A DNA stretch of 64,000 nucleotides. Origin: Orychophragmus violaceus (Eukaryota; Streptophyta; Magnoliopsida; Brassicales; Brassicaceae). Below are positions 31,444 through 44,030 of this stretch, piece after piece. The position numbers and the translations under genes were made by a program. Each line of letters starts with the position of its first letter. Within the stretch, counting starts at the first letter, position 1. Below the pieces are notes generated by a model. The model was not told the DNA's origin, did no database searches, and was given only the letters and a program-made list of their open reading frames with translations. The stretch covers positions 3,358,461 through 3,422,460 of the forward strand of contig CM058238.1 in assembly GCA_030180135.1 (NCBI GenBank), in the 5' to 3' direction.

Positions 31444-34400
31444 ATGTCTGAGATTGAGCTTCCCACTCGCTTAATTGCTGCCGGTGAAGAACTTTGGGGA
31501 GATAGGGTCAACGTCTATCAGAAAACGGAGATCATAAAAGTTTTGGCCGATGCTCTAACGCCCCAGGAGATGATATTTATGCGCTCCTCTTCCTTGTCCA
31601 AACTGTTTGATATTCCTGCTCTTCCAGCATGGTCTGGGAGTTTTGGCATATTTCTCATGTCTAGACAACTAGTCATCCTCAAGGACAACGAGATGTGGAT
31701 TTTATTTGCTGGATCTCCCATCAGATTTTCACTCCGTGAGTTCAAGATAGTCACCGGCCTTCCATGTGGAAAGTTACCAGCTGCGGAGAAGAAGAAGAGG
31801 AAAGCGAAAGGAAAAGCTGTCGAGGAAGAGTCCTATTTCAAAACTCTGTTTGGTACTGATAAAGACGATGTCACTGTTGATAAGGTACTTTTAATGTTGA
31901 AGGAGAAGATAGTTACTAATGAGGATATGAGGCTTCGTTTAGCTTGTTTGGTTTTGGTCGACGGTATCCTTGTTCCTACAACCCACTTCCCTAAGTGCAA
32001 GGTCTCAGTAGAACATGCAGAAATGGTTGAGGATTTGAGCTCATTCCTCTCTTACCCATGGGGAAGGGTGTCCTTCGATATGATTATGAATTCTGTCAAA
32101 GAGAGGGATGTAAAGAGCCTTGCAACTTCAAATGTTGCTGTGCAGGGATTCTTCCAGGCTTTACAGATGGTTGTAATTGATGCTGTTCCAGAACTTCAGA
32201 AAGGTTTATCTATGCCAGCATACCAGCCTCCTGTTGCGTCTGCTGTGGGCGTTATCCAGGCCAAACGCCCCCTCTGTCCCTTCAATGTCAATTATGCCAG
32301 AGTTGTTGATTACGAGTGTAAGGTATGATTTATGAAATTTTGTAGTTATTTGTTATTTGTGTTTTTATGTTTTATGGTTTTTACATGCTAACCTTGGTTC
32401 GTTAATTGTTAATCTGCATACACCTTTAATGTTATGATAGCTGATTACTTCAGTTTGTGATAACTTCGCAGTTAGTAGCTGCTAACATTTTACCTGTTAA
32501 TGTCATTTTCGTATTCGTAACGATTTTTGCAAACGTTGGTTAATTACACAACATGTGTTAGCTGTTAACTGCTACCAATTGTCCATTTTTTAATGTTATC
32601 ATATTTTCATCTGTTAGCTGTTATATAATTGTTTTTTAATTTTACACATCATCTCTTAGCTGTTAGTTGTTAACTGCTTACCAAATGACCAATTTTTTAT
32701 GTTATCATACCTCATCTTTAGCTGTTTTCATACTTCATCTTTAGCTGTTATAATTTAACTGCTTACTTGTTAGTTGCTACTAAGCTTATCTTTGTTCATC
32801 TTTAGCTGTTAAATCTTTGCGTCTCTCACCTATATGTTTATTGTATTTCCAATCTCATGTCTAAAGTTATATGTTCTTAGCTGTTAGTTGTTAACTGCTT
32901 ACCAAAAGACCAATTTTTCATGTTATCATACCTCATCTTTACCTGTTTTCATACTTCATCTTTAGCTGTTATAATTTAACTGCTTACTTGTTAGTTGCTA
33001 CTAAGCTTATCTTTGTTCATCGTTAGCTGTTAAATCTTTGCGTCTCTAACCTATATGTTTATTCTATTTCCAATCTCATGTCTAAAGTTATATGTTCTTA
33101 GCGTTATTTGTCAGGTTGTTTCATGCTAACTTTGTTCACCATCTTAACAGGTTGGCGTTGAGTGTATCATTCGTCCAGAGATTGTTTTCGACCCTCAAAT
33201 TGAAGACCTTACTTGGTCTGATGAGGAGGAGGATCCTCGCCTTGATAACATGTTGAAGCTTATAGGTGATGGTTACAGGTTTACCAATGAAGATTTCACT
33301 GGCGGATGTAAACTATCTGAGCTTAGCTGCCATCCAAGGCAGAGAAGGCGTAACAAGCCCAAAGCCGCACGTTCTCGTACTTCAAAGATTAATGGGCCGT
33401 CTGTTCATGGTGTTAGGAGAGCTCGAACTTCACAAGTGGAGGGGTCTGACGACAGTGGTTCAATGAATCACAGCCTCTTTGGTTTTTCTGAGTTACGCAA
33501 TCTTTTGGAATCCATGTTTGAAGAGCATGAAAGGAAGATGGAGTTGAGGTATTCTGAAATCCTCGCAGCGAAATTTGAGAGTAACAATGTTATATTGTTG
33601 GATGGTATGAAGAAGTGGTTTTCCCAGAACTTAGTTATTGATGACCAGCCAATTCCCAACACGGCCCCTCCACCGGCTACAACACATACAAGTCAGCCAA
33701 CAAACATCAATCAAGACCATACTAATACAAATACCGGTCAATTGTCTGTTGAAGACATTTTTGCTCATTATGCTTCTATGGGAGATGAGGTTTGTATATT
33801 CACCTGTCCAAAGCATCATATTTCTCATTCATTTGTAGTCACCTTCCTCTAATGCCTATGTTTAACCAGAACATTTGTGATGATGGTCGGCATGTCAACT
33901 CTGAAGAAGACCCTCTGGATGTTAATGTTGAACTACAAGGCGATAAGGTATCCGTCATGTTGTTGGAGTAAACATGCTGCTGGTCGCTACCAATGTTGAT
34001 CACTAACTTGTCTTCTTCCTGTTTCAGGTTAACGAAGAGTTAACGGGTACCAATGACGATGCATCCCATTCTGAGTCTATAGACACCGGTACTGAGGACG
34101 ATGTAGTCTCTCAGGGGGTTGACGACGCGTCTGACGATCAGCAAGAGGATGTTGTGCATGAATCTCAGGTTGTCAAATTCACAAACTCATTATTATATGT
34201 TTTCTTTTTCTTCAATTACCTCATGCCTTATGCTTCTTCGTAGTAAACTTTGACATCTTAATTCTCTGTTGCAAGCATAATGTTTTATAACTATTTCTTA
34301 AATATGTCAATGGATCAGGAGCCTGTTGAAGATGCTATTGTAGTCAGTGAGCCACAGCCAGAGGTGGAGGTGGAAAAGGTACACACCAACTCTAGACTCA

Positions 34401-35826
34401 CAATAGTAGCTTACAATGTCTCCATCCTAGTTTTGCGCAAAGGAGTTATATGTTAGAGTTATTGCTTGCCAACAATAGTATGTGCTAATGAGGATAACGG
34501 TTCAGGGTTTACCTCACTCTGTCTACTTTTGTCCATGGATCAGGACGGTGTTAATCAGGCCACAGTGGTCAGTCAGAAACAGACAGAGTTGGATGTGCAA
34601 AAGGTACACACCTATATCATATTTGAATGTTATGTATTCCCAACATTTTATGTCGTTTAATTCATTTTTTTCTCCTTCGCAGCAGGATGTTATACTCGTC
34701 GTTCCAGCTTTGATTGATCCTGCCCCTATAACATTGAGGAAAAGCAAAAGACCCCGTGTATTGTCAAAGAAGTTTGGTTCTCAATTCCAGTGTGATAAGA
34801 GAATGCGCAGGGATGTGTTGAATACTTCATCAGTAGGGGACACGGTATCAGAGCTTCAACCAGCAGAAGATCATGTACTCGCCCGGATCAACTCTTTAAC
34901 AGGGTCTGTTTTTCTTTATGTACCTTACCTAAATATTCTTCTCCCATATTGGCAAATCTCATCATCTCTACTCCAAACCATTGCAGAACCATAAAACTAG
35001 GCAGTTGCTTGACGTTGTCAGCTAGAGAGCTTAACGACCTTTTAGCCTTTAAAAAATCTCCTCCTGCGAAGGTATTTTCTGATCATGCAATCATCATATA
35101 ATCTCATTCTACCGTAAGTGGAACCTTATATTGTACCTGCCATTCTGATTACTTACTAATAGGTTTCCAATTCTATTTCTTCTATTCCAGGTCATGGATG
35201 CACTTATGAAGTTTTCTCGCCAAATCCTGCGTTCTGATCGAGTTGATGGTAATCCCCTTAGGGTTGATGTACTGGACTCCAAGTTTGTGTCTATGCTCTG
35301 CCGTCTTTACCCAAAGTTTGCCAAGGCAGAGAATCGTGAGGAGTTTGTCTTCCCGCAGAATCTTGTTGACATTGTTGAAGGTCATGGTGACGTTGATAGA
35401 GTACACTTCTATAGCGAGGCTGATATGCTTTATCTCCCATTTAACTTTGACAAGCAGCACTGGGTCGCGTTGGCTGTTGATCTTCAAGCCGGTGCAATTC
35501 ATGTTTTGGATTCCAACTACTTACTTCGGACCGATTTTGCTGTCACTAGAGATATTCAACCCTTTGCAGCAATGCTTCCTTATTTGTTCAAGCAGGTTTC
35601 AACTAATCAGGAGATGAGCCAAGTGGAGCTGAAACAATTCACGATTGAGAGGATTTTAGGTGTCCCGCAAGTGCTGACCACTGCTCAGTCTGGCCTCATG
35701 ACAGTGTTCCTGATTCAAGCTCATGCATCTGCCGGTTTGGCCGCTGCAAAGGAGTTAGATGTTGCTGACTTGGAAGCTGAGTCCAAGAAGTTGGTTCTTT
35801 CGCTCCTTGATACATTTGCTGCCTAA
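31444..35826 (+). CDS. DUF1985 / Ulp1-protease-like protein of the MULE
   Basis: Nine exons (31444-32322, 33151-33789, 33870-33947, 34028-34168, 34319-34378, 34544-34603, 34683-34903, 34987-35071, 35191-35826) join without stops to 932 residues. The N-terminus is a DUF1985 domain (SFGIFLMSRQLVILKDNEMW, then FKIVTGLPCGKLP) with a KKKRKAKGKA basic patch. The middle is acidic and repetitive, encoded by several short 20-47-codon exons, each ending in a similar EKG/QKG-like donor. The C-terminus is the Ulp1/C48 fold (VHFYSEADMLYLPFNFDKQH, then HVLDSNY), with the likely catalytic His in KQHWVALAVD and Asp in LDSN. Where the Cys is expected the sequence is AQSGLMTVFLIQAH, so the nucleophile is Ser, not Cys. 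SUMO-protease activity is doubtful. The role in transposition is unknown. Confidence 0.85.
32653..33096. repeat. Tandem duplication, 222-bp period, in intron 1
   Basis: Two adjacent units (starting 32653 and 32875, each opening TCTTAGCTGTTAGTTGTTAA) differ at only a few bases. Each unit itself contains several TAGCTGTTA words. The duplication is recent and lies wholly inside intron 1 of the Ulp1-like gene. Confidence 0.9.
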
Positions 35827-36974
35827 CCTGTTTCTTCATATCCACTATGATTTCAATGCCTCCTTTCTAGTTAACGGCTAAAAACTATGTTATAAGACAT
35901 GTTTATCTGTTTGTTATGTTCTGTTTTTTTGTACCTTATTGGCCCATAACGGTTATAACGGCTAAAAACTCGGTTTCTATCTTTTGTATCATGTATAATA
36001 TTATTCAGATTATCCTGTTTAGTCATTATCCCAAATCAAGGTTTCTTACACATTTGCCGTCTACTTTATAGTTAACGGCTATAAACTATGTTCTTATACT
36101 ATGTTGTGTATTTTTCTTCGTAATGGCCCTTAACTTTTGTAACTGCTAAACAACCTCGGTTTCAAACTTTTATATCTTCTACAAATCAACTATCTTCTTT
36201 AATTTACTTGTAACGGCTAAACCACCTATTCATAGCAACTATCTTGTTTAATTTACTTGTAACTCACATTTTGTCCTTTGCTAAATCCTTTTACACATAC
36301 CTTATACGTCTATAAGAAGAAACAATGATGATATCAGATAAAAATCCCTTTTCATGTATCATTCTTAAAACATATGAACACACTAACTTTTTATTTTTGT
36401 TCTACACATATTACGCTATAACTATGTTCAACATGTTCGTGTTGACGGGTAAGACCAGCCACATAACTTACAACACATTTAAGTACTATTTCTATACCCG
36501 CTAACTATGTTATTCGAAATATAGTTAATAATTTGACTTGAGGATGGCTACTTGTTACTAACATCAACTCAATCATACTCAGCTCACAACCTTTTGTCCT
36601 TACTTTTTAGTACTCTGTCATCAAATGTGCGTAAACCTGACCAACATCGTCGTTGTAGACCATATTTTTACTCTTACAATCCATTTTTACATAAAAGGCG
36701 CTTTTTCATTCAAATCATGTTCTGGATGGACAAAATATTACAAACTTGGATCTGGCAGGTTAACTGCTAACATATACATAAAGGCACTGCCAAACTTTTT
36801 TATATATATAATCCGTAGCTCTCCTTCTCAAGAGCATCACCTCCAGCTACATTCCACGCCTATTGCCCCAAAAAAACATACTGCTCCGATTCCCTTATGG
36901 ATCCTACATGCATTACAACTTATGATCAGTATTGCACCAGGGGGTGATTAATATTTCATTTTTACATACACAAA
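35827..36974. other. Convergent space between the two MULE genes
   Basis: Non-coding. The first 400 bp carry at least four spaced copies of TAACGGCTA (near 35873, 35957, 36073, 36211), followed by AT-rich sequence. It should hold both 3' ends of transcription. Confidence 0.6.
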
Positions 36975-39900
36975 TCAATCTATCTTTACCCCTATAGGAC
37001 CCTTGCAGGTGGACCTGTTGTGTCCCCGAACCTTGCAACGGGTGCATCTCCGCATAGGTCCACGCTGAAATTTAAACAAGTTAACAAATGGGTTGTAAGC
37101 ATCATTAATCAACGAAGACTACTTCCATATATCAACTATGATTACCTTAAACTCTCCTCTGGAGGGAATTCTCTTTTTCCTAGGCCTTCCCGGTGGGCGT
37201 CTAACCACAGGTGGTGCTAGATTTCCAGGACCCGTAGCTGTTGAGGATGTTGTCAAAGTGTCCATGTCCGGGACGGGCTTGATCAAACCGGCATAGCTTT
37301 GTCTACGGTACTCGACTGTGTAATGCACCCCCACCAAACTATCTATTTTTACCCCCTCCACAATTGCGGCCGCAATTGCATGGCAACAGGGGATGTATAA
37401 TAACTGGAACTCCCTGCATGTGCATGACTGCTCCCAGAGGTGAACTGCGAAAGACAGTCCCTTATCATCTCGCACCTCATACATTCCGTCCCCTATCTTA
37501 ATCACCGGATAACTTGACGAAGTTTCAAAGTTCTTGATCAGCATTTCTTGGACTTTGGGGTTTATTACATCTTCTTGTTCCTCAGCCGCCTCACGCCTCA
37601 GTGCAAACCATGTCACCAAAGTTGTCCTAATTGATTCCAAGATTGAAATCACTGGATAATCACGAACACTTGTCAGAACCTTGTTTAGAGACTCTGATAT
37701 GTTGCTTGTCATGACGTTGTAACGCTCCCCCACAAAATGTGACCTTGTCCAGTGCTCGAATCCAATCTTCTCCAAGTATTCAGCACATGGAGGATGTGTT
37801 TCTCTTATCTCAGCAAAGAGTCTATCAAACTCTGTGAGGCGGTATGCTCTTGCAGCTTGTGAGATCATGTAGCTTAGGTCTCCTGTCTTAAAATTGCTCA
37901 CAATGTTCCGTTGAAGGTGGACTAGACACGCACCATGAGATGCCATCGGGAATATCTGTTCACAGAACATATTACTGGTTAATAAATATACCCGCTAATA
38001 CTCCATGTTAGCGTATAAGAAATATGACATTGAAATGCAGTAATCCACAACGTCGAACTAAGTTTATGTACCTTACGGATAGCGTTGTAGATGGCAGAGT
38101 GCCTGTCTGAAATAAAGACCAGGTCGTGTTCGTCAGTAACAATCTCAGCCAGTTTTGTCATAAACCATTCCCACGCATCATTATTTTCACTGTTAACAAT
38201 TCCAAAGCCAAGCGGGAATATCTGGAAATTGCCATCTTGCGCACTTGCTGCTAAGAGTGTCCCACCATAGCGTCCAGTAAGGTGTGTACCATCGATGACA
38301 ATTACTTTTCTCATGAACTTGTAGCCCTTTGCGCATGCGTCTAAAGAGAAGAATAGATATTTGAACCTCTCAACTCCTTTGTTGTCAAGCTCGGTATGAA
38401 TTCCCACAACGGACCCGGGGTTTGACTCTGTCAAAAGCTTAAAGTAAGGCGGTATAAGTGCATAACTTCCCATTGCAGACCCCATAGCATTGTCCATAGC
38501 TATTTCCCTTGCCCTCCAAGCTTTCCAATAGCTAACATGTAGACTAAACTCCTGCCTTAGCATGGTACGAAGTTCACTAGCTCGTGGTCCACGTCCAACT
38601 CCACTGTAACGTGACTTCATCAAATTCCCTATCACTGAAGTCGAAGCTTGCCTGTGGAAATCTCCTCTAGCATCCACACTGCATGTGTGAAGAAGCCTCA
38701 GCCCCCTGATTTCGTATCTTGCACTCTCTTCAAGCTTTGCCGCATACACTCGCCATGGGCAAGTACTCCCAACACAGACAACCACAATCATTGAAGGTTG
38801 TGATCTTGCATAGATGAAGTGGAATTTTCTGTTGATTGCGTGTATAGCAAGCTTCATTTTGCAATCTTCCTTGTTTTTGAATAGTCTCCCTAGGAATAGC
38901 TCATCTCCTTCATATGCGACATCTCTTAGAGCTACCTGTAATTCATCTGTCATTTAACAGGAATATCAGATATATTGCGTATATACTGTACAAATAATTA
39001 TACCTTTTATATAATATCATGCGTCTATCAGGTAACCAAACTTGTTATACCTTCTTCCATTGGGTCGTCAAAGTATGGCGGTGCATCCCTCTCGTGCATT
39101 GCTGGGACAACTCTCACTTCACCCATTGACACCATGTTGTCCGGTACTATCACTGGTTGTCTAGAAGATGATCCTATTTCCTGGACGCATATGTCATCAC
39201 CTGATGCAATGGCTTTCCCTTTGTCCTTCCTCATATCTTTTCTTTTTCCACCTCTGCCTTCTGTATCTCTGTTTGCCATTGTATTCATGCATGCAGGTCC
39301 AACACTATTTGGTACAACCTGCAACTCTGATTCCACAACCGGTTGTATGTTTCCCCCTGTTATCATTTCCTTGTTAGTCCTTAATCATTTTATTCAAAAC
39401 CAATTTACAATGTCACTCTCCTTCCCAACAGCATATTTACCTAATAATGTGAGGTGGCTATCAACTGTTCCAGGAACAATCAGATCAAGTGTGTCATCTG
39501 AAGATGTTTCATAAGTGGATGGGGACTGAATGTAACTTTCAGAAGACCCACTGGACATGTGAAGCCTTCGTGGGGTGATCTTCTCTATTAGTCTCCTTCT
39601 TCCACTCTCACCCAACGCAGCAGCAAAGGAGTTATCCCTCTCGGAATGATCACAAAAACCCCCACCTTTTGATGAACCTTTAGGGGTTAAACAACGAATA
39701 CCTTCAGCTTCAGCATTCAAGTCTATTCCACCTGTGAAAGTTATGTTTCCCGTTAACTGATAATAATTGTACCTGGCATTTCTCTTAATACACTGTTAAC
39801 AATGTTACAAGATATTAAAACATTCGTTACTTACCTTCTATCATGGGAACATTAGCATGTCCTCTCCTTGTCAGGTAATCATTGTCGGTACATGCGTTTG

Positions 39901-40862
39901 CGTTCGTTGTGAAGTACCTAAGGATATCTTTCTCATGACTATTGGGGCTTATTCTACTCCCTAAAATGCATTCCAAACATTATTTCATTTCTAATACATT
40001 ATTGATTTGCATTTGATTTTACTCTTTTCCATTCATACCTTGTAGTTGGTAAGGACCTTCAGTTTGAGCGTGTTGCTCCTCTACAACTCCCCCAAATATT
40101 AGTCTCCTCGAAGCATTTTGTTTGTTCATCATTTGCTGCTGACACAAACCTATACCACACGCCAACATCGAGTTATTATCTTCTAACCATAAGAACATGT
40201 AACACGACACCTGTCATATTAATAGAGCATAACATTTACCTTCTAACTCAGATATGGTGGGGGAATCTGTTGTTACTCTGTAATTAAAATTGCTTGTACT
40301 CCCGGTTTGTAGTACTCTTCTAGGGGTAGAAACACTTTGGCTGAGGATTGCTGCTGTTATACAACATAGAGTTTTGTTATATTACCAACCAACTTATTTT
40401 TATTTACAAATATCTTGTTTCCCATATATACTTACCCAACAACACTGATGACTGTGGATTCGTTAACATGTCAGTGTCCTTGTTCACACGCATGTTCACG
40501 CTTCCAGAGTTCACAGTTTTCATCCCCTCCCCCACACGTACGGTCACTCTTAGGTACACCTCCTCTAGATCAGCTCGGATGGCCAAGAAGAGTGCCATAT
40601 CTTCGTCGTTCAGGACATAGATTGGTGTAGCTTTCTTCCACTCTGGACCAAGCATCCATTTAGGCCACTGGTACGTAAAGTCTACATCGTCTTGTTGTTT
40701 AAGCTTCATCGATCTCCTGATTGCTTCTTCCACATTTCTCAAGCCATCTGTTTCCTGTAGATCTACGGTGTAGCTGAAGCCTGTTAGATCCGGCTCATGT
40801 TCCCACCACCCCTCTTCATTCTTCACCCACTTTCCACGAACAACTCGTACATTCATAGGCAT
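36975..40862 (-). CDS. MURA-type MULE transposase with PB1-like, SWIM and CCHC regions
   Basis: A multi-exon minus-strand gene. The start exon (from 40862, MPMNVRVVRGKWVKNEEGWW) has a PB1-like N-terminus. Several small exons between about 39028 and 40330 are only partly resolved. The core exon 38946-38072 has the MuDR DNA-binding region and catalytic Asp motifs (KVIVIDGTHLTGRYGGT and LVFISDRHSAIYNAI). Exon 37955-37146 continues with CLVHLQRNI, SNISESLNKVL and a SWIM zinc finger (SCTCREFQLLYIPCCHA), then a Pro/Arg-rich AT-hook-like RRPPGRPRKKR. The last exon 37064-36975 encodes a CCHC knuckle (CTRCKVRGHNRSTC). These are the hallmarks of plant Mutator-like transposases. No stop was found in the core exons. 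The acceptor at 38947 was chosen because it alone keeps the frame. Confidence 0.85.
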
Positions 40863-41389
40863 TCTTCTACCTGCTAACATGGTAAACAGTTGGATGTTAG
40901 TAATCATAGCATAAAGAACAACATAATCTGACTTTTTCCATAGTCAACTAACAAAGTAAATTCTATTCGATAAGGTTGTTGACGATTTATGACACAAACC
41001 CTAACAACCGACAACACTTTTTTGTACCTAACACCCACCTTTGATATCCCGATTTAGCTCTGTTTTTTGCCCCACTTTGAAGCTTTAATGGCAGAACCTT
41101 CTACTGAACTTGACAGCAACGTCAATGGCAGTTATATACTAAAGGGGGAGCTAACTTCCCTTTCATACTGTTGCACTTTTGCAATATGTGGATGTAATTT
41201 ACCACGTAACTCGTACCTACTCAACATAGACTCTAAGCAACTTGCAGGCGGCGGGAGATATGGTCAGAATGAAATCCCCTCATTTATTGCTCTGACACAC
41301 GCGCTGGTTGACAATAGGTAGGGATATTTTCGTCATTATTTTGCTATGTATCTAATTACACCAACAAGACATCTAGAATCTTAGTTTCC

Positions 41390-41402
41390 AGACTTAGCGT
41401 GT
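41390..41402 (+). repeat. Right 13-bp flanking direct repeat of the MULE
   Basis: AGACTTAGCGTGT, the partner of 31108-31120. Confidence 0.6.
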
Positions 41403-43559
41403 ATATACATTAATATCACCCTTTTAAAAATATGTAAATGGAAAGTTGAGGTAGGTGTATTAGAGACTGACGTTGGCTTGTTCCCCGATTGATGATCATC
41501 ACTTACGTTTTCTATCATCTATAAATTATTATGTTCTATTCCACGTTAAGTTTTCTTTATTAAGATATATATGGTCTTTCATTTTAGTATTAGAAATTCC
41601 TTAACAATTCAATGAATAGTACTTTTTTTTGTCAAACATGACTTTTTGTCAATAAGGATTTTTCTATGTTGATATAAGAATGTAGATTTTTATATAAGTC
41701 GTATCGTTTCATACACAAATATGTTAAATAAATAATTAAGTGCAATTCGAAGACTTTTATGTATTCACTAATTCCCTCCCCATTTGTACATGGGAACACT
41801 ATTCTTTAAGTTTGTTTCTTTCAAATTTTTTTAATCATAGCAATTTCAAAAACCTAATGGATATCACAATGAATAAAAACTTAGAGAAGGATTATCCTAA
41901 TAACAGTAAATTTTAATAGAATTACAAAATTGATGATAGCAAAACCTTTTTAAACAAGAAAAAGTTTAATATAAATTTACTAAAATTATAAAAAATCATA
42001 AATAAAAAAAATTGAAAGATCTTTACAAACCAACTACCAATAAAATATGAGTGTACTGGAAATAAAAACTAAACCATTTTAACTTTTCTTTTAAATATAG
42101 AGATTATATGTCGCCCAAATTAAAATATACTAATCTCAAGTTTTATTTATGTACGGGACAAGAATATCATAATGCATGTAATTTAATTACTTGTCGTTTT
42201 GGGTGGTAACAGTAAAATTTCAAAAGGAAAAGATAAAGAATCATAAAGATCAATAGACTTTTCCTGATATAAAAATCAGATAAATTGTATCTGGACTTGA
42301 TCTGGATTTGTTATTATACATTTAGAAATCGGATTTATACTTTTTTGCAGTTGTGTTGTTTAAGTCGTTGTGTGAATTGAAATAGCTAGGAAGGTTCATG
42401 GAGCTTTGATGTCATAGCTGCCGAACTTGACCTAAAATATATCTTTTGTTTTGTCGTATTTAGATTTTTGGGAATATGCTTAATTGAAAGTTGGATAAGA
42501 AGGAGACAAGCTGAGACCTCATTGTCGAAACTTATAACGCATCTTTAACAACAGGATCATATTTATATATGCTATTCATATGACTACTTGTCTTATACGA
42601 TGATTATTACTAATTTATAGTATATTTGTCCTTGGACACCGTGAATTGCAGTAGAATTTTCATCGAGTAGTGTGTGAGTTTTGTGATAGATTTCCACTAC
42701 TTTATAACTATGGTATATGTATATAACACTAGGATAAGACCAAAAATGAATGTTTGTGGAGGAACAATGTAATAAGTTATTTTTAATGTCACAAGAATAT
42801 GTTTAATTTGCTTTCATTTGACAATTATGAAATAAAATAAGTTTGCAACCAAAAAAGAGGGGAGAAATCAAGATCAGTAATATTTGTCACACCATTTTGT
42901 TCCTCTGTCAACGACTCATCACTAATGGGCCACGCTGATCTTTCTCTTCTCTGTCACTACAAATTAAATATAACGGGCCAAATATGGGCCTCAATTTGGG
43001 TCATTGTGAAAACGGATTCCGTAGCTGGAGATCAAAATCGGACCCGACATCTCTGTTTGGTAAGGTAAAGCGGTAATGGTTTATTCCTCCAATTTTATAT
43101 TTTCAGCTCATGTTTTCTTCTCTACTTATGGATTTAAGATTCTCAACAAACATATTTGTTTCCTTTAATATGTGTTTTTGTTTTTGTTGAATATTTCTTA
43201 GACAGTGAAATTTTTGGACAATTACAACATCATTTTTCTTTGCAAACCATATAACATGATCTTATACCATAATCGCTAAACATTAGTATTTTTTCTTTTC
43301 CAATGAATGTTAAATTATATTCACCAAAAAATTGTTTTTACATCACGTATCATAACTTTAAACTTTGAGAGAGTATAAAAGAATATACTATGTTTTTGTT
43401 GAGAACTAGAGAGATAGAGAAGGTTCTCATATCTCCTATTCTCTATCTTAAAGGCTGACCCAAGGCTAAAACTCATGAAGCAAGGATTTTATACGCCAAA
43501 TTTTATATATTTTTAGAGTATTAATCTTATTGGTATAGTGGTTTGGAGATAATGAATTC
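41403..43559. other. Gene-poor AT-rich stretch
   Basis: No open gene. Near 42930-43075 lies a promoter-like patch with TGGGCC/GGCCCA words (ATGGGCCACG, ACGGGCCAAATATGGGCC) and a possible 5' UTR exon ending TGTTTG|GTAAGG. No coding continuation was found. Confidence 0.5.
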
Positions 43560-44030
43560 AACTCGAAGCATCATTTTTTTATTTTGTTTTAGATGCCCAG
43601 TCATATTGGACCGGCCCTGCCTATCTTCTCCACAAGAAAGAGATTGTTTCGGATGCCTTTGTCGATTGTTTTTTGAAGAACATGAGCTGATGTTTCTTTT
43701 TCTCCATGTTTCCTATTGTTTCTCTCTCTCCATATCACATAGATCTTGGCCTGGAGAGTGTAGCGTAGCATGAACATTGTATAATGGTTGACCACTTTAT
43801 CTAAGATGAGTAATGTTATCTCGCGCCATTGAGTTGTAATTCAATCCGGCAGAAGACCGGCAACTAGCTTGCTCCAAACATGAGAAGAGTAAACACAACT
43901 GAAAAACAAATGATTTCTAAATTCTTTAGGATATTTGCATGGAATGCATGAGATGTCTAAGAGGCCATTCCACTTTTCCATACGGTCCCTGTCGTCAATC
44001 AGTTAAGCATGGCCAGACAAAAAAATAAAG
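43560..44030 (-). pseudogene. LINE (non-LTR retrotransposon) 3' fragment
   Basis: The minus-strand translation shows the C-terminal zinc-binding reverse-transcriptase tail typical of plant LINEs. A KEFRNHLFF-type segment (about 43905-43945) is followed after stops by LQAKIYVIWRERNNRKHGEK (about 43680-43740) and DKGIRNNLFLV. Frameshifts and stops break it into pieces. Only this end of ORF2 remains. Confidence 0.7.

Larger units (their letters stand above)
31121..41389. mobile_element. TIR-less MULE with Ulp1-like and MURA genes (Kaonashi type)
   Basis: A 10.3-kb segment bounded by the 13-bp direct repeat. It holds two convergent multi-exon genes: a DUF1985/Ulp1-like gene (31444-35826, plus) and a MuDR-family transposase with SWIM and CCHC fingers (36975-40862, minus). 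The two ends (GTCAGACAATTTCG on the left, GGAAACTAAGATTC as reverse complement of the right) are not alike, so there is no terminal inverted repeat. This combination is what is described for Kaonashi/KI-MULE elements of Arabidopsis. Both genes look open. The introns and the inter-gene space are rich in TAGCTGTTA/TAACGGCTA motifs. Confidence 0.8.

Noticed and set aside
43500..43600. Possible tRNA-like TGGTATAGTGGTTTGGAGAT sequence
   Set aside because: Only an A-box-like start is seen; no B box GGTTCRANNCC and no cloverleaf. It probably belongs to the retrotransposon flank.
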